The notes under the pieces: model-generated | Told to the model about the DNA's origin: nothing | What the model saw: only the letters and a program-made list of their open reading frames with translations | The model's database searches: none | Program-made: the position numbers and the translations under genes | Assembly (NCBI GenBank): GCA_910585455.1 | Contig: CAJUEL010000025.1 | Location: 3,866-67,865 of the forward strand | DNA from: an uncultured Eisenbergiella sp. | GTDB taxonomy: Bacteria; Bacillota; Clostridia; Lachnospirales; Lachnospiraceae | Length of the DNA: 64,000 bases | Reading direction: 5' to 3' | Shown here: positions 24,578-32,661 of the stretch, in pieces | Numbering within the stretch: the first letter of the stretch is position 1 | Layout of the letters: each line of letters opens with the position of its first letter

Positions 24578-25744
24578 ATGTTTTTTTATGGAATGATCAC
24601 TGCTTTGGCGATTGCGCTTGCCTGCTTCGTGACAAGCCGTCCGATGCAGGAAAAAGACCGGTCCGATTTGGGTATCCGAAACGGCGGGCAGCTGACGCGG
24701 CAGCAGGCGCTCTCCTGGCTGTGCCTGACAGGAATCTTTCTGCTTCTTGCGGGGGTATCGGCGCTGCGCATTGAGGTGGGCAATGACTACGGCAAATATG
24801 TGGATATTTTTCATGAAATTTATGAGGGGACGGACAGCGCCTATGTGGTGACGGAGCCGGGCTTTAATTTTGTGGTGAAGGCGGTCTATGTCCTGTCCGG
24901 CTATGAAAATTATCTGCTGGTATTCGCCCTGTTCGGGGCGGCGACGGTGTTTTTGTTTTTGCGGGCGATGTATGAGCAGAGCGTGGATTTTAAGCTGTCC
25001 CTCGCCATGTTTTTGCTGCTGGGACTATATTTTCGCACCTTCACCACAGTGCGCTACTATTTCGTGCTGGCGTTGACGCTTTACAGTCTGAAATATGTGA
25101 AAAGGAAGGAATTTGGCAAGTTTCTGCTGCTGACCCTGTTTGCGGCGCTGTTCCACAAATCGGTGCTGGTGGTGCTCCTTTTCTACCCGCTGGCGTATCT
25201 GCCGTGGAAAAAATGGATGGTGGTGACGGGCGGCATCGGGGCGGCGGGAGTGTTTTTGTTTCAAAAGCAGATTCTTTCGCTCGCGCTGCGGCTCTATCCC
25301 ACCTTCCGGGACACGGTTTATCTGACACAGGATATCGGCCTTTCGGCAAACGCTTCCGGCATTGTGCGGTGTCTGTTCGTATTTTTGCTTGCCGCCCTTT
25401 GCTGGCGGGAGAGCGTCAGGGACAGCAGGGAGAACCGGTTTTATCTGAAGCTTTCCGTTATCGGTTTTTTGCTGTATACCTGCGGTTCCTTTTTGCCGCT
25501 GGTTTCCCGGCTTTCCTATTATGTGGTCACGCCGCAGCTTTTGCTGGCGCCGGGGCTGCTTAGGGGGCTATATGGGACTGGGGGGCGCAAAAAGGGCCTT
25601 GTGACAGCGCTGACGCTCGGCTTTTGTTTGTGCTATTTTTGTTGGTTTATGAGAATGGCGTCCGGAAACGGCATCAATGTGCTGCCTTACCGGAGCTGGA
25701 TTTTTACGGATAAGGAATGGATCGATGGATCGGATCTTTTTTAG
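24578..25744 (+). CDS. EpsG family membrane protein, probable polysaccharide polymerase (Wzy-like)
   Basis: A 388-residue protein with about ten hydrophobic segments. An outer-loop region reads EVGNDYGKYVDIFHEI and then EPGFNFVVKAVY, the pattern of EpsG-type proteins, which are thought to join repeat units on the outer face of the membrane. The start at 24578 has AGAGG about 9 nt upstream and leaves an 85-bp gap after the previous gene; the frame is open further left but without a ribosome site. The stop overlaps the next start. This is the best candidate polymerase of the cluster; no flippase gene is seen near it. Confidence 0.82.
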   Translation: MFFYGMITALAIALACFVTSRPMQEKDRSDLGIRNGGQLTRQQALSWLCLTGIFLLLAGVSALRIEVGNDYGKYVDIFHEIYEGTDSAYVVTEPGFNFVVKAVYVLSGYENYLLVFALFGAATVFLFLRAMYEQSVDFKLSLAMFLLLGLYFRTFTTVRYYFVLALTLYSLKYVKRKEFGKFLLLTLFAALFHKSVLVVLLFYPLAYLPWKKWMVVTGGIGAAGVFLFQKQILSLALRLYPTFRDTVYLTQDIGLSANASGIVRCLFVFLLAALCWRESVRDSRENRFYLKLSVIGFLLYTCGSFLPLVSRLSYYVVTPQLLLAPGLLRGLYGTGGRKKGLVTALTLGFCLCYFCWFMRMASGNGINVLPYRSWIFTDKEWIDGSDLF

Positions 25745-26555
25745 CATTGTGGTGGTTTGCTTAAATCCCGGGGAAAAGCTCATGCCCACCATACAGAGCG
25801 TGCTCATGCAGGAATGCGGCAGCTATGAAATCGTGGTGAAGGACGGGGGCTCTGTGGACGGCTCCCTGGCCAGGATGCCAAAGGATGACAGAATCAGGCT
25901 GTATGTACAAAAGGACAAGGGCATTTATGATGCCATGAATCAGGCGCTGCCTCACGTGAAAGGGCGGTATGTGCTGTTTTTAAACTGTGGGGACGTGCTG
26001 CACGACGGCTGCGTGCTTTCCGAAATGGAAAAGCGCATCGGGCAGGAAGAGGCTGAGCGAAAGGGAACGCCAAAACAGTATATCTTTTACGGAAATCAGT
26101 ACAATCAACAGCAAAAAAGCGTGGTATATTCCGCTCCTCAGGTGAACGATTTCACCTGTTACCGCAACGTGCCCTGCCATCAGGTCTGTTTTTATGACGC
26201 CGGGCTGTTTTTGGAGCGGGGCTATGATACGAAATACCGGGTGCGGGCGGATTACGAGCATTTTTTATATTGCATCTATGAAAAAAAGGTCCGGGCGATT
26301 TCTGTGGATGTGCTGGTGGCGGACTATGAGGGCGGCGGATTTTCCGAAACGAAGGAAAACCGCAGGATTTCCGCCAGGGAGCACCGGGAGATTACAGCGC
26401 GCTATCTGGGATGCAGAAAAGCGCTTCGATATCGTCTGATTATGCTTTTGACGCTGGCGCCCCTGCGCACGAGGCTGGCGGAGGACGCCCGGTACGCTTC
26501 TCTTTATAATAAGGTGAAAACAGCGGTTTACCGGTTGAAGGAAAACCGCAGGTGA
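25725..26555 (+). CDS. Family 2 glycosyltransferase (WcaE-like)
   Basis: A 276-residue soluble glycosyltransferase. Its start overlaps the end of the EpsG-like gene by 20 bp. IVVVCLNPGEKL near the N-terminus, IVVKDGGSVDGS, KDKGIYDAMNQAL and LFLNCGDVL correspond to the usual GT2 strands; the acidic metal motif is replaced by NCGD, as in WcaE-type enzymes. It probably adds a sugar during repeat-unit assembly. The gene is followed by a 25-bp palindrome and then a GT4 gene. Confidence 0.83.
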   Translation: MDRIFFSIVVVCLNPGEKLMPTIQSVLMQECGSYEIVVKDGGSVDGSLARMPKDDRIRLYVQKDKGIYDAMNQALPHVKGRYVLFLNCGDVLHDGCVLSEMEKRIGQEEAERKGTPKQYIFYGNQYNQQQKSVVYSAPQVNDFTCYRNVPCHQVCFYDAGLFLERGYDTKYRVRADYEHFLYCIYEKKVRAISVDVLVADYEGGGFSETKENRRISAREHREITARYLGCRKALRYRLIMLLTLAPLRTRLAEDARYASLYNKVKTAVYRLKENRR

Positions 26556-26563
26556 GGAAATCG

Positions 26564-26588
26564 TCACCGTTCATGCTGTGACCGGTGA
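26564..26588. repeat. 25-bp intergenic palindrome, REP-like copy B
   Basis: Ends TCACCG and CGGTGA with a 13-nt middle, as in the copy at 5501-5525. Read on the minus strand it begins TCACCGGTCAC and aligns with the copies at 47760 and 61223. Confidence 0.55.
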
Positions 26589-26614
26589 TGGAAATCGCTG
26601 CGAGAGGGATTATT

Positions 26615-27895
26615 ATGAAGGTTTTGTGGGTTTGCAACATCATGCTTCCGGCAATCGCAAAGAAGCTGGGCTGCACATACAGCGTGCGGGAGGGGTGGCT
26701 GTCCGGCATTCTGGACAGACTTCTGGCATTTGGAGATGCAGAAGTGGAGCTGGGCATCTGCTTTCCGGCAAATGGAGAGCATGCCTTTCTGCAAAAAAGG
26801 CTGGCACTGGGCGGGAGGGAGGTTTCCTGCTACGGCTTTAGTGAGGATCTGGAGCATCCGGAATGGTATGACACGAGTCTGGAAATCTGGTTTGAGGAGA
26901 TTTTATCGGATTTTCAACCGGAGCTGGTGCATATTTTCGGGACGGAATTTCCCCATGCCTGTGCCTGTGCGAAGGCGTGGAACCGTCCGGAGAGGACGCT
27001 GGTGGGCATTCAGGGGCTGTGCAGCGCGATCGCCCGGTCCTATCAGGCGGATCTGCCCGACGCCGTTTTTGGTGGCAGGACGCTGCGGGATGTGATCAGA
27101 AAGGACAGCATGCGGCAGCAGCAGGAAAAGTTTTATGCCCGCGCGGAGACGGAGAAACAGCTTTTGCGGCTGGCAGGGCACATCACCGGGCGGACAGATT
27201 TCGACCGGGAGGAGATAGCGGCAATCAATCCGGATGCGGTATACCATTTCATGAACGAAACCATGCGGCAGGGCTTTTATGCGGGAAGCTGGCAGCTTTC
27301 CCAATGCCGCCGCCATGAGATTTTTGCAGGCCAGGCGGATTATCCGCTGAAAGGCTTTCATTATGTGCTGCAGGCGATGGGGACGGTTTTGGCGCGCTAT
27401 CCGGATGCGGCGGTCACGGTGGCAGGAAACAGCGTCATGGGCACGGGTGGTCTAAAAAGCCGCCTGAAAATTCCGGCTTATGGAAAATACCTGCGAAGGC
27501 TCATCAGACAAAACGGGCTGGAGGGAAAAATCCGGGTGCTGGGCAGGCTGGAGGAGGAAGAGATGAAGCGGGCATATCTTTCGGCCCATGTGTGCGTCTG
27601 TCCCTCCGCGATGGAAAATTCTCCCAACAGCGTGGCGGAGGCGCAGCTTTTGGGCGTGCCCGTAGTCGCCAGCCGCACGGGCGGAATTCTCAGCGTGGTG
27701 GAGGATGGCGTCAGCGGGCTTTTGTTTGAAAAGGGAAACGCAGAGAAGCTGGCGGAGAGGATTCTCCGGATTTTTTCCTCCGATGAGGAGGCGCAGCGGC
27801 TTTCTGACGGGGAGCGAAAGGCGGCTGCAAAGACTTATGACGGCGAAGCCAATTTCCGCAGGCTGCTTCAAATATATGAGGAAATACTGGCATGA
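26615..27895 (+). CDS. Family 4 glycosyltransferase
   Basis: A 426-residue GT-B enzyme of the retaining GT4 family. The C-terminal nucleotide-sugar site reads CPSAMENSPNSVAEAQLLGVP and then ASRTGGILSVVEDG, with the usual E-x7-E glutamates. The N-terminal acceptor domain begins KVLWVCNIMLP. The start at 26615 has GAGAGGG 5-6 nt upstream; an earlier ATG at 26585 is in frame but poorly placed. The next GT4 gene overlaps by ATGA. Both probably act on the same lipid-linked oligosaccharide; the donor is unknown. Confidence 0.87.
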   Translation: MKVLWVCNIMLPAIAKKLGCTYSVREGWLSGILDRLLAFGDAEVELGICFPANGEHAFLQKRLALGGREVSCYGFSEDLEHPEWYDTSLEIWFEEILSDFQPELVHIFGTEFPHACACAKAWNRPERTLVGIQGLCSAIARSYQADLPDAVFGGRTLRDVIRKDSMRQQQEKFYARAETEKQLLRLAGHITGRTDFDREEIAAINPDAVYHFMNETMRQGFYAGSWQLSQCRRHEIFAGQADYPLKGFHYVLQAMGTVLARYPDAAVTVAGNSVMGTGGLKSRLKIPAYGKYLRRLIRQNGLEGKIRVLGRLEEEEMKRAYLSAHVCVCPSAMENSPNSVAEAQLLGVPVVASRTGGILSVVEDGVSGLLFEKGNAEKLAERILRIFSSDEEAQRLSDGERKAAAKTYDGEANFRRLLQIYEEILA

Positions 27896-29115
27896 TCAAG
27901 GCGGTTTTTATTTCCAACTACATCAATCATCATCAGATTCCCTTTTCGGACGCGCTCTATGAAAGGCTGGGGGAGGGGTATCATTTTATCCAGACCGAGC
28001 CCATGGAGGAGGAACGGGTGAAAATGGGCTGGGCGCTGGACGCCGCTCAGATTCCCTATGTGGTGCTCGCCTATGAGGAGGAAGCGCGCTGCAGAAGGCT
28101 GATCGAAGAGGCGGATCTGGTGCTGGCTGGCTGGACGGAGCGGACGGATCTGTTTTTGCCCCGGCTTTCCGCCGGGAAGCTGACGCTTCGGATCAGCGAA
28201 CGGATCTACCGGGAGGGACAGTGGAAAGCGCTGTCTCCCCGGGGCCTTTTGGCAAAATACCGGGAGCATGTGCGGTTTCGCAAAAAGCCGGCATATCTTC
28301 TGTGTGCGGGAGCCTATGTCTCTTCCGATTTTTCCCTGATCGGCGCTTATCCCGGCAGGCAGCTGAAATTCGGCTATTTTCCGCCGCTGCGCCGGTATGA
28401 TATGGATGCTTTGTTTGAAAAAAAGAGACGGGCGGCATGCGCGGCAAATGCGGAAGGGAAAATGCCGCGCGGCGGGCGCGAAGCCTGCATGCAGATCGTA
28501 TGGGCGGGCCGTATGATTCCCTTAAAGCATCCAGAATTCGTGGTACGCCTGGCAAAGGAGCTTGCGGTAGAGAAAAAAAGCTTTCACATCCATATGATCG
28601 GCAGCGGTCCCATGGAAGAGGATCTGCATGCGGAAGCAGAAAGGTCCGGGCTTTTGTCACAGTTCACCTTTTATGGCTTTTTGCCGCCGGAAAGGGTGCG
28701 GGACATTATGGAGGCCTGTCAGCTGATGCTCTTTACCAGCAATTATCTGGAGGGCTGGGGATCTGTGGTCAATGAAGCCATGAACAGCGGCTGCTGCGTG
28801 GTGGCAAACGTGCAGACCGGAGCGGCCCTTTTCCTGATAGAGGACGGCAAAAACGGCATGCTTTACCGGAGGACCTACGAAGAATTCGCTACAAGGGTGA
28901 AGGCGCTGTTCGCCGATCCCGCCCGGGCAGAAGCCCTCGGCAGAGCGGCCTGTGAAACAATCCTGTCGGAATGGAACGCGGAGCACGCCGCAGAGGAATG
29001 CCTGCGCTTTTATCAAAGCTGGAAAAAAGGCGCCCCTGACCTGCCGGCAACCGGTCCCTTTTCCCGCGCACCCCGGCTTTGTGCCCGCTGGCGCTATGAT
29101 GAGGGCAGGCTTTAA
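27892..29115 (+). CDS. Family 4 glycosyltransferase
   Basis: A 407-residue GT-B protein coupled by a 4-bp overlap to the GT4 gene before it. VFISNYINHHQIPF starts the N-terminal domain; WAGRMIPLKHPEFVVRLAKE, GFLPPERVRDIMEA and SNYLEGWGSVVNEAMNSGC mark the GT4 C-terminal domain. The usual second Glu of E-x7-E is seen in the GWGSVVNEAMNSG segment. The closing 30 residues are Pro/Arg-rich and not conserved-looking. It likely adds a sugar in the repeat unit. Confidence 0.85.
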   Translation: MIKAVFISNYINHHQIPFSDALYERLGEGYHFIQTEPMEEERVKMGWALDAAQIPYVVLAYEEEARCRRLIEEADLVLAGWTERTDLFLPRLSAGKLTLRISERIYREGQWKALSPRGLLAKYREHVRFRKKPAYLLCAGAYVSSDFSLIGAYPGRQLKFGYFPPLRRYDMDALFEKKRRAACAANAEGKMPRGGREACMQIVWAGRMIPLKHPEFVVRLAKELAVEKKSFHIHMIGSGPMEEDLHAEAERSGLLSQFTFYGFLPPERVRDIMEACQLMLFTSNYLEGWGSVVNEAMNSGCCVVANVQTGAALFLIEDGKNGMLYRRTYEEFATRVKALFADPARAEALGRAACETILSEWNAEHAAEECLRFYQSWKKGAPDLPATGPFSRAPRLCARWRYDEGRL

Positions 29116-29221
29116 AAGGAGAAGGGCATATGGGGCGGACGTCCCGGTCCGTTTCCGGCGGCGACGCCAGAGACGGTGACCTTTGGGCGGACCTGTCCAA
29201 ACGGTGAAAAGGAGAACACAC

Positions 29222-29767
29222 ATGGCAAAAAATATCATTCATATATTTGGAGCAGCCGGATCAGGAACGAGCACGCTTGGCAGAAAAATCTGTTCGGAGA
29301 CAGGCTACCGCTTTATGGACGTGGACGACTATTTCTGGCTGCCCACGGATCCCCAATACACGACGAAGCGGGAGCCGAAGGAACGCCTGCGCCTCATACA
29401 AAATGATATCCGGGAAGCCGAAAACGTCGTGCTGTCCGGCTCTCTTGTGGGCTGGGGCGATGCGCTGATTCCCCTGTTTACTTTGGCGATCCGGCTGGAA
29501 ACGTCAACCGATATCCGCATCCACAGGCTGAGGGCCAGGGAAAGGCAGCAGTTCGGAAACCGGATAGATCCCGGCGGAGATATGTACAAAATACATGAGG
29601 ATTTCATCGACTGGGCAATGGGCTATGACGACGGCGATTGCAGCATGCGCAGCAGGGCGAAACATGACGCCTGGCAAAAGCTGCTTCCCTGCAGGCTGAT
29701 CGTACTCAACGGCGCGGACGATTTGGACAAAAATTTCGCTGCAGTCCGTAAAAGCCTGGGATTTTGA
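29222..29767 (+). CDS. P-loop kinase-like ATPase (adenylate/shikimate kinase fold)
   Basis: A 181-residue soluble protein of the small nucleoside-kinase fold. The P-loop is IFGAAGSGTST at 8-18; where a Walker A lysine is expected the residue is Thr16, a variant seen in a known group of AAA-type small ATPases. A DVDDYFW segment and RLRARERQQFG resemble the nucleotide-monophosphate and lid regions of kinases. AAAGGAG lies 8 nt before the start at 29222. It sits between glycosyltransferase genes, but nothing ties it to glycan synthesis. The substrate is unknown. Confidence 0.68.
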   Translation: MAKNIIHIFGAAGSGTSTLGRKICSETGYRFMDVDDYFWLPTDPQYTTKREPKERLRLIQNDIREAENVVLSGSLVGWGDALIPLFTLAIRLETSTDIRIHRLRARERQQFGNRIDPGGDMYKIHEDFIDWAMGYDDGDCSMRSRAKHDAWQKLLPCRLIVLNGADDLDKNFAAVRKSLGF

Positions 29768-29875
29768 TGTCTGAATTGTGACAGGAATGCCGCTTTGACA
29801 AAAGCCCGCATTTTACGAAAGGCAGCCCTCTTCCCAGACGTGACACGCATCTTACACTCCGGAAAGGAACATCTT

Positions 29876-30874
29876 ATGGAACAGTATCCGTTGCTGAGCA
29901 TCATTGTGCCGGTATATAATATTGAAAAGGAATATCTGGAACGCTGTGTGGACAGCATTTGTTATCAGACCTACCGGAATCTGGAAATTATTCTTGTGGA
30001 CGACGGTTCGACGGACAGAACCGGAGCGCTTTGCGATGCATATGAAAAAAAGGACGACCGGATCCGGGTCTTCCATAAGGAAAACGGCGGCTCGTCCTCG
30101 GCCCGCAACTTCGGGATCCGGCAGGCGTCGGGAGAATGGCTGGGCTTTGTGGACAGCGACGACTGGATCGATCAGGATATGTACGCAAGGCTTCTGGAAA
30201 CGGCGCTCTCCCATAACGCGCGGATTGTGCAGGCTTCCCGGGACGAAATCGACGAACAGGGAAAACGCCGGCCGGATGTGTGTGTGCCGCCAAAGGAAAC
30301 CTGCTTTTGTCCTTCCCAGGATTTTTTGCGGGAGCTTTTGCTGCATCGGGGCGACTGCTCCTTTTGCACCAGGCTTGTGGACCGGCGGCTTTTTGTGGGA
30401 AGAGAATTCCCGGAGGGGAAGCTGAACGAGGATTTTTATCTGCTTTTAAACATGCTCGGGGATGTGGATGGCATCTGCATTTTGCCGGACCAGATGTACC
30501 ATGTTTTTTACCGGATCGGCAGCAATACGAGGAAAAAGGATAAAAACGAGTTTTCCAGAGTGTTCATGGACATTGTGGACAATGCGGATTATGCGGAGGC
30601 GCTGGTGCAAAAGCGCTGCCCGCAGCTTGCGGCAGAGGCGGTGCGCTTCGGGCTGTTTCAGCGGCTGGATTATATGCTGCATATTCCGGTGGACCGGATG
30701 CGGGATACGGACGCTTTTTACCGCAATGTGAAGAAATATCTCCGCGGTCATGTGGCGGACACGCTGAGAAATCCATATCTGACGTGGAAAAACAGGATTT
30801 ATCTGCTGCTTTTGACAGCGGCGCCAAAGACGGTGCGCCGTCTCCATGGATTAAAAAAACAGGCAGGTCTGTGA
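29876..30874 (+). CDS. Family 2 glycosyltransferase
   Basis: A 332-residue GT-A enzyme, last gene of the polysaccharide cluster. Motifs: LSIIVPVYNIE at the N-terminus, ILVDDGSTDRTG, and the metal-binding FVDSDDW. This is the typical shape of bacterial capsule GT2 enzymes, with a helical C-terminal extension. AAAGGAAC lies 6-7 nt before the start at 29876; the frame is open from 29795 with no other good start. Its end overlaps the terminator stem of the convergent gene. Confidence 0.88.
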   Translation: MEQYPLLSIIVPVYNIEKEYLERCVDSICYQTYRNLEIILVDDGSTDRTGALCDAYEKKDDRIRVFHKENGGSSSARNFGIRQASGEWLGFVDSDDWIDQDMYARLLETALSHNARIVQASRDEIDEQGKRRPDVCVPPKETCFCPSQDFLRELLLHRGDCSFCTRLVDRRLFVGREFPEGKLNEDFYLLLNMLGDVDGICILPDQMYHVFYRIGSNTRKKDKNEFSRVFMDIVDNADYAEALVQKRCPQLAAEAVRFGLFQRLDYMLHIPVDRMRDTDAFYRNVKKYLRGHVADTLRNPYLTWKNRIYLLLLTAAPKTVRRLHGLKKQAGL

Positions 30875-30881
30875 CCTGCCT
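30853..30881 (-). terminator. Intrinsic terminator for the leftward small gene
   Basis: CAGGCAGGTC pairs with GACCTGCCTG at 30860-30881. On the minus strand the stem is followed by seven T (30853-30859), ending the 30950-31429 transcript. The stem overlaps the last codons of the rightward GT2 gene, where it may also slow transcription. Confidence 0.85.
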
Positions 30882-30949
30882 GAAACATTGCTTTTGTATG
30901 TATCGGTATGCGGGAAAGCAGCTACATACCGGGTTGAAGCAAGAACCGC

Positions 30950-31429
30950 TCATTTAATCGGCTTTGCGCCCGCCTTTTCCTGCAGCGCTTCCACCTTGCG
31001 CTTAAACCAGCCTTTCTTTTTGGTGTCGGCGGGAGGGGTGAGCGTGCCGCGCAGCGCCCGGACGCCGGTTAAGTAAATGCCGCTGACGGTTGCCTTTACT
31101 TCCTTCTTGATCGGTACGATGTCGAAGATCTTTTCATCACAGACAAGGCTTACGATCTGCGGACCGACCTTCGCCTTGACGATCGGCAGCTTGGAGCTGC
31201 GCAGAAGCTTTGGCGTGTTGTCGAGCACCGCCTGGGGCAGCCCCGCATCCTTTAGCTTCATTCTTTTTTTGTCAATGACCAGCATGGTCACTGTCTGCTT
31301 GTAGGCTTCCATCTGCTTTTCCTGTTCCGCCTGCTTCTTCTGCGCTTTCCTTCCGAAAATGTAGAGCGCGACGATGGCGGCGATCAGCACGATAAGAATC
31401 ACGAGCAATACGATTGTCCATGGTCTCAT
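30950..31429 (-). CDS. Membrane-anchored protein of unknown function
   Basis: A 159-residue protein with one N-terminal membrane segment (about 4-25), a charged coiled-coil-like stretch (28-45, rich in Lys/Glu/Gln), and a basic soluble domain ending in a Lys-rich tail. The topology suggests N-out or N-in anchoring with the domain in the cytoplasm. AAGGAGG lies 7 nt before the start, and the gene has its own promoter about 200 nt upstream and its own terminator, so it is monocistronic. I do not recognise the family. Confidence 0.6.
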   Translation of the reverse strand: MRPWTIVLLVILIVLIAAIVALYIFGRKAQKKQAEQEKQMEAYKQTVTMLVIDKKRMKLKDAGLPQAVLDNTPKLLRSSKLPIVKAKVGPQIVSLVCDEKIFDIVPIKKEVKATVSGIYLTGVRALRGTLTPPADTKKKGWFKRKVEALQEKAGAKPIK

Positions 31430-31632
31430 GGGAGAACCTCCTTGTGTTAGTATTGATTCCTGCGGACAGCGGATCGGGCAGTCTCCTCCTGTGCGGATGC
31501 CTGGCGGCTGTCGTGAGGGTCATAGCCTCCGCTGCCAGCAACGGAGTGTTGATTGCTGCCGGAACACATAAAAACAGCATGCGCTACATCAGATACGCCG
31601 CATGGGTCTGCAGGACGACAGCTTTATACTGT

Positions 31633-31661
31633 ATTTTAGCAGAATTTATGCGGTTAGACAA
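31633..31661 (-). promoter_or_regulatory. Promoter for the leftward small gene, giving a long leader
   Basis: On the minus strand TTGTCT and TAAAAT are 17 nt apart. Transcription would begin near 31627, leaving a leader of about 195 nt before the start codon at 31429. The leader can form a hairpin between CGGCAGCAA and TTGCTGGC near 31535-31560. Confidence 0.55.
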
Positions 31662-31697
31662 GAGGGGCGTTTGCATTTATGCAAGGATTATAAACCG

Positions 31698-31873
31698 ATG
31701 TCATTTCATTTAACGGTGGGGCGTAGAGTACTGGCAGCGGATGCAGGAGCGTGGAAGCGGGTGGAAACATCCTGTATCTGCCGCCCGGCGGCTTTCCTGC
31801 CCTTTTCCGCCCACTTCCACGCTCCTGCATCCACCATCGGTGCTCTATGCTTCGCCGCTAAGCGAAATGACAT
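31698..31873. repeat. Long imperfect palindrome (hairpin element 3) at the edge of the AT-rich island
   Basis: A 176-bp inverted repeat. The ends ATGTCATTTC and GAAATGACAT are perfect, and the arms contain GGATGCAGGAGCGTGGAAG and its complement, with about 65 bp paired per side. The loop carries a small GCCGCCCGGCGGC hairpin. Its core sequence differs from the elements at 531 and 10592. The right end overlaps the first codons of a decayed gene. It marks the sharp change from GC-rich to AT-rich sequence. Confidence 0.75.
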
Positions 31874-32290
31874 TGAAGATTAGCAATAGGCCTTTGGAAA
31901 TTACAGATGTAGCAATACAAAAGGTAAAAAAACGAAAGTTTTCGGATTTACAGAGATGAAAACAGGTTTATACAGGAACAGCACCGCCGGTTGTTAAAAA
32001 TTTCATAAGAAAATAATGATAGCGAAGAGGTAGCTATAGTAATCGATATTATAAATTGGGATAATGAGTCAATATTTGTTATCACGATAGTGGGGAATGA
32101 TGGTTCTGTACAAATTATGGAGAAAAGCAACGAATTTCAGGGGCAATCAGAGAAAATGAAATATGCCAGGCTGGCTGGGGAGTATAGAAACAGTGGGCAT
32201 CGCAATAATGGCACTATGGCTATGAAATACATGATAAAGCACCCGGATGAGTTCAATTTATTGTATAAGCATGGAGGTAAGAAAAAATGA
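31867..32290 (+). pseudogene. Decayed gene of unknown function (frameshift and stop)
   Basis: An in-frame ATG at 31867 opens MTLKISNRPLEITDVAIQ and stops at 31957-31959. Shifting one frame there continues as RDENRFIQEQHRRLLKIS, a stop at 32006-32008, then ENNDSEEVAIVIDI and on to GGKKK at 32290. The segments read as one protein of about 140 residues broken by one frameshift and one stop. The last part alone (from GTG 32090, 66 residues) could still be translated. I do not recognise it. The end overlaps the next start by ATGA, as in an intact operon, which suggests recent decay. Confidence 0.55.
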
Positions 32291-32587
32291 CAGAGAACAA
32301 TATATAGTGACACAATTAAAAAGCCGTCCAGTCCCTATAGAGTCGTATCTGAAACCGAGCGTCCCTCGCAGGAGGAGATAGAAAAGAGGAGGATTCGTAT
32401 CAGAAGGTTAAAAAGTCTGGGGATAAATGTTAATATGTTGGACGGTAAGGAGGAAGAATGTGAGGGGGATATGGATAAGCTGGAAGCTTCGATATTGATT
32501 ATGCAAGATAGAGAAGTGCCAGAGGAACTGGAGCGGCGGATTCAGGAGAAAAATGCTCAGGGAAACAGCAGAGATAAAAATGAATGA
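32287..32587 (+). pseudogene. Decayed or frameshifted small gene of unknown function
   Basis: ATG at 32287 reads MTENNI and stops at 32305-32307. One frame over, from 32303, a frame of 94 codons without a start codon at its head runs to 32587: YSDTIKKPSSPYRVVSE, a charged helical part with EEIEKRRIRIRRLKSLGI, and an acidic, coiled-coil-like tail. Joined, the two would make about 99 residues, so a single indel probably broke it. It is followed after 74 bp by the caspase-like gene and may once have been its partner. The family is not recognised. Confidence 0.55.
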
Positions 32588-32661
32588 ATGTACAAAGTTT
32601 TTTGTATGGAAAATTTATAAAGGAATTTTTTTGAAAATTCTTTGAAAGGACGAAGGTAGAT

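Noticed and set aside
31414..31713. A 99-residue + strand frame upstream of hairpin element 3
   Set aside because: It begins inside the minus-strand small gene and crosses its promoter, with no ribosome site.
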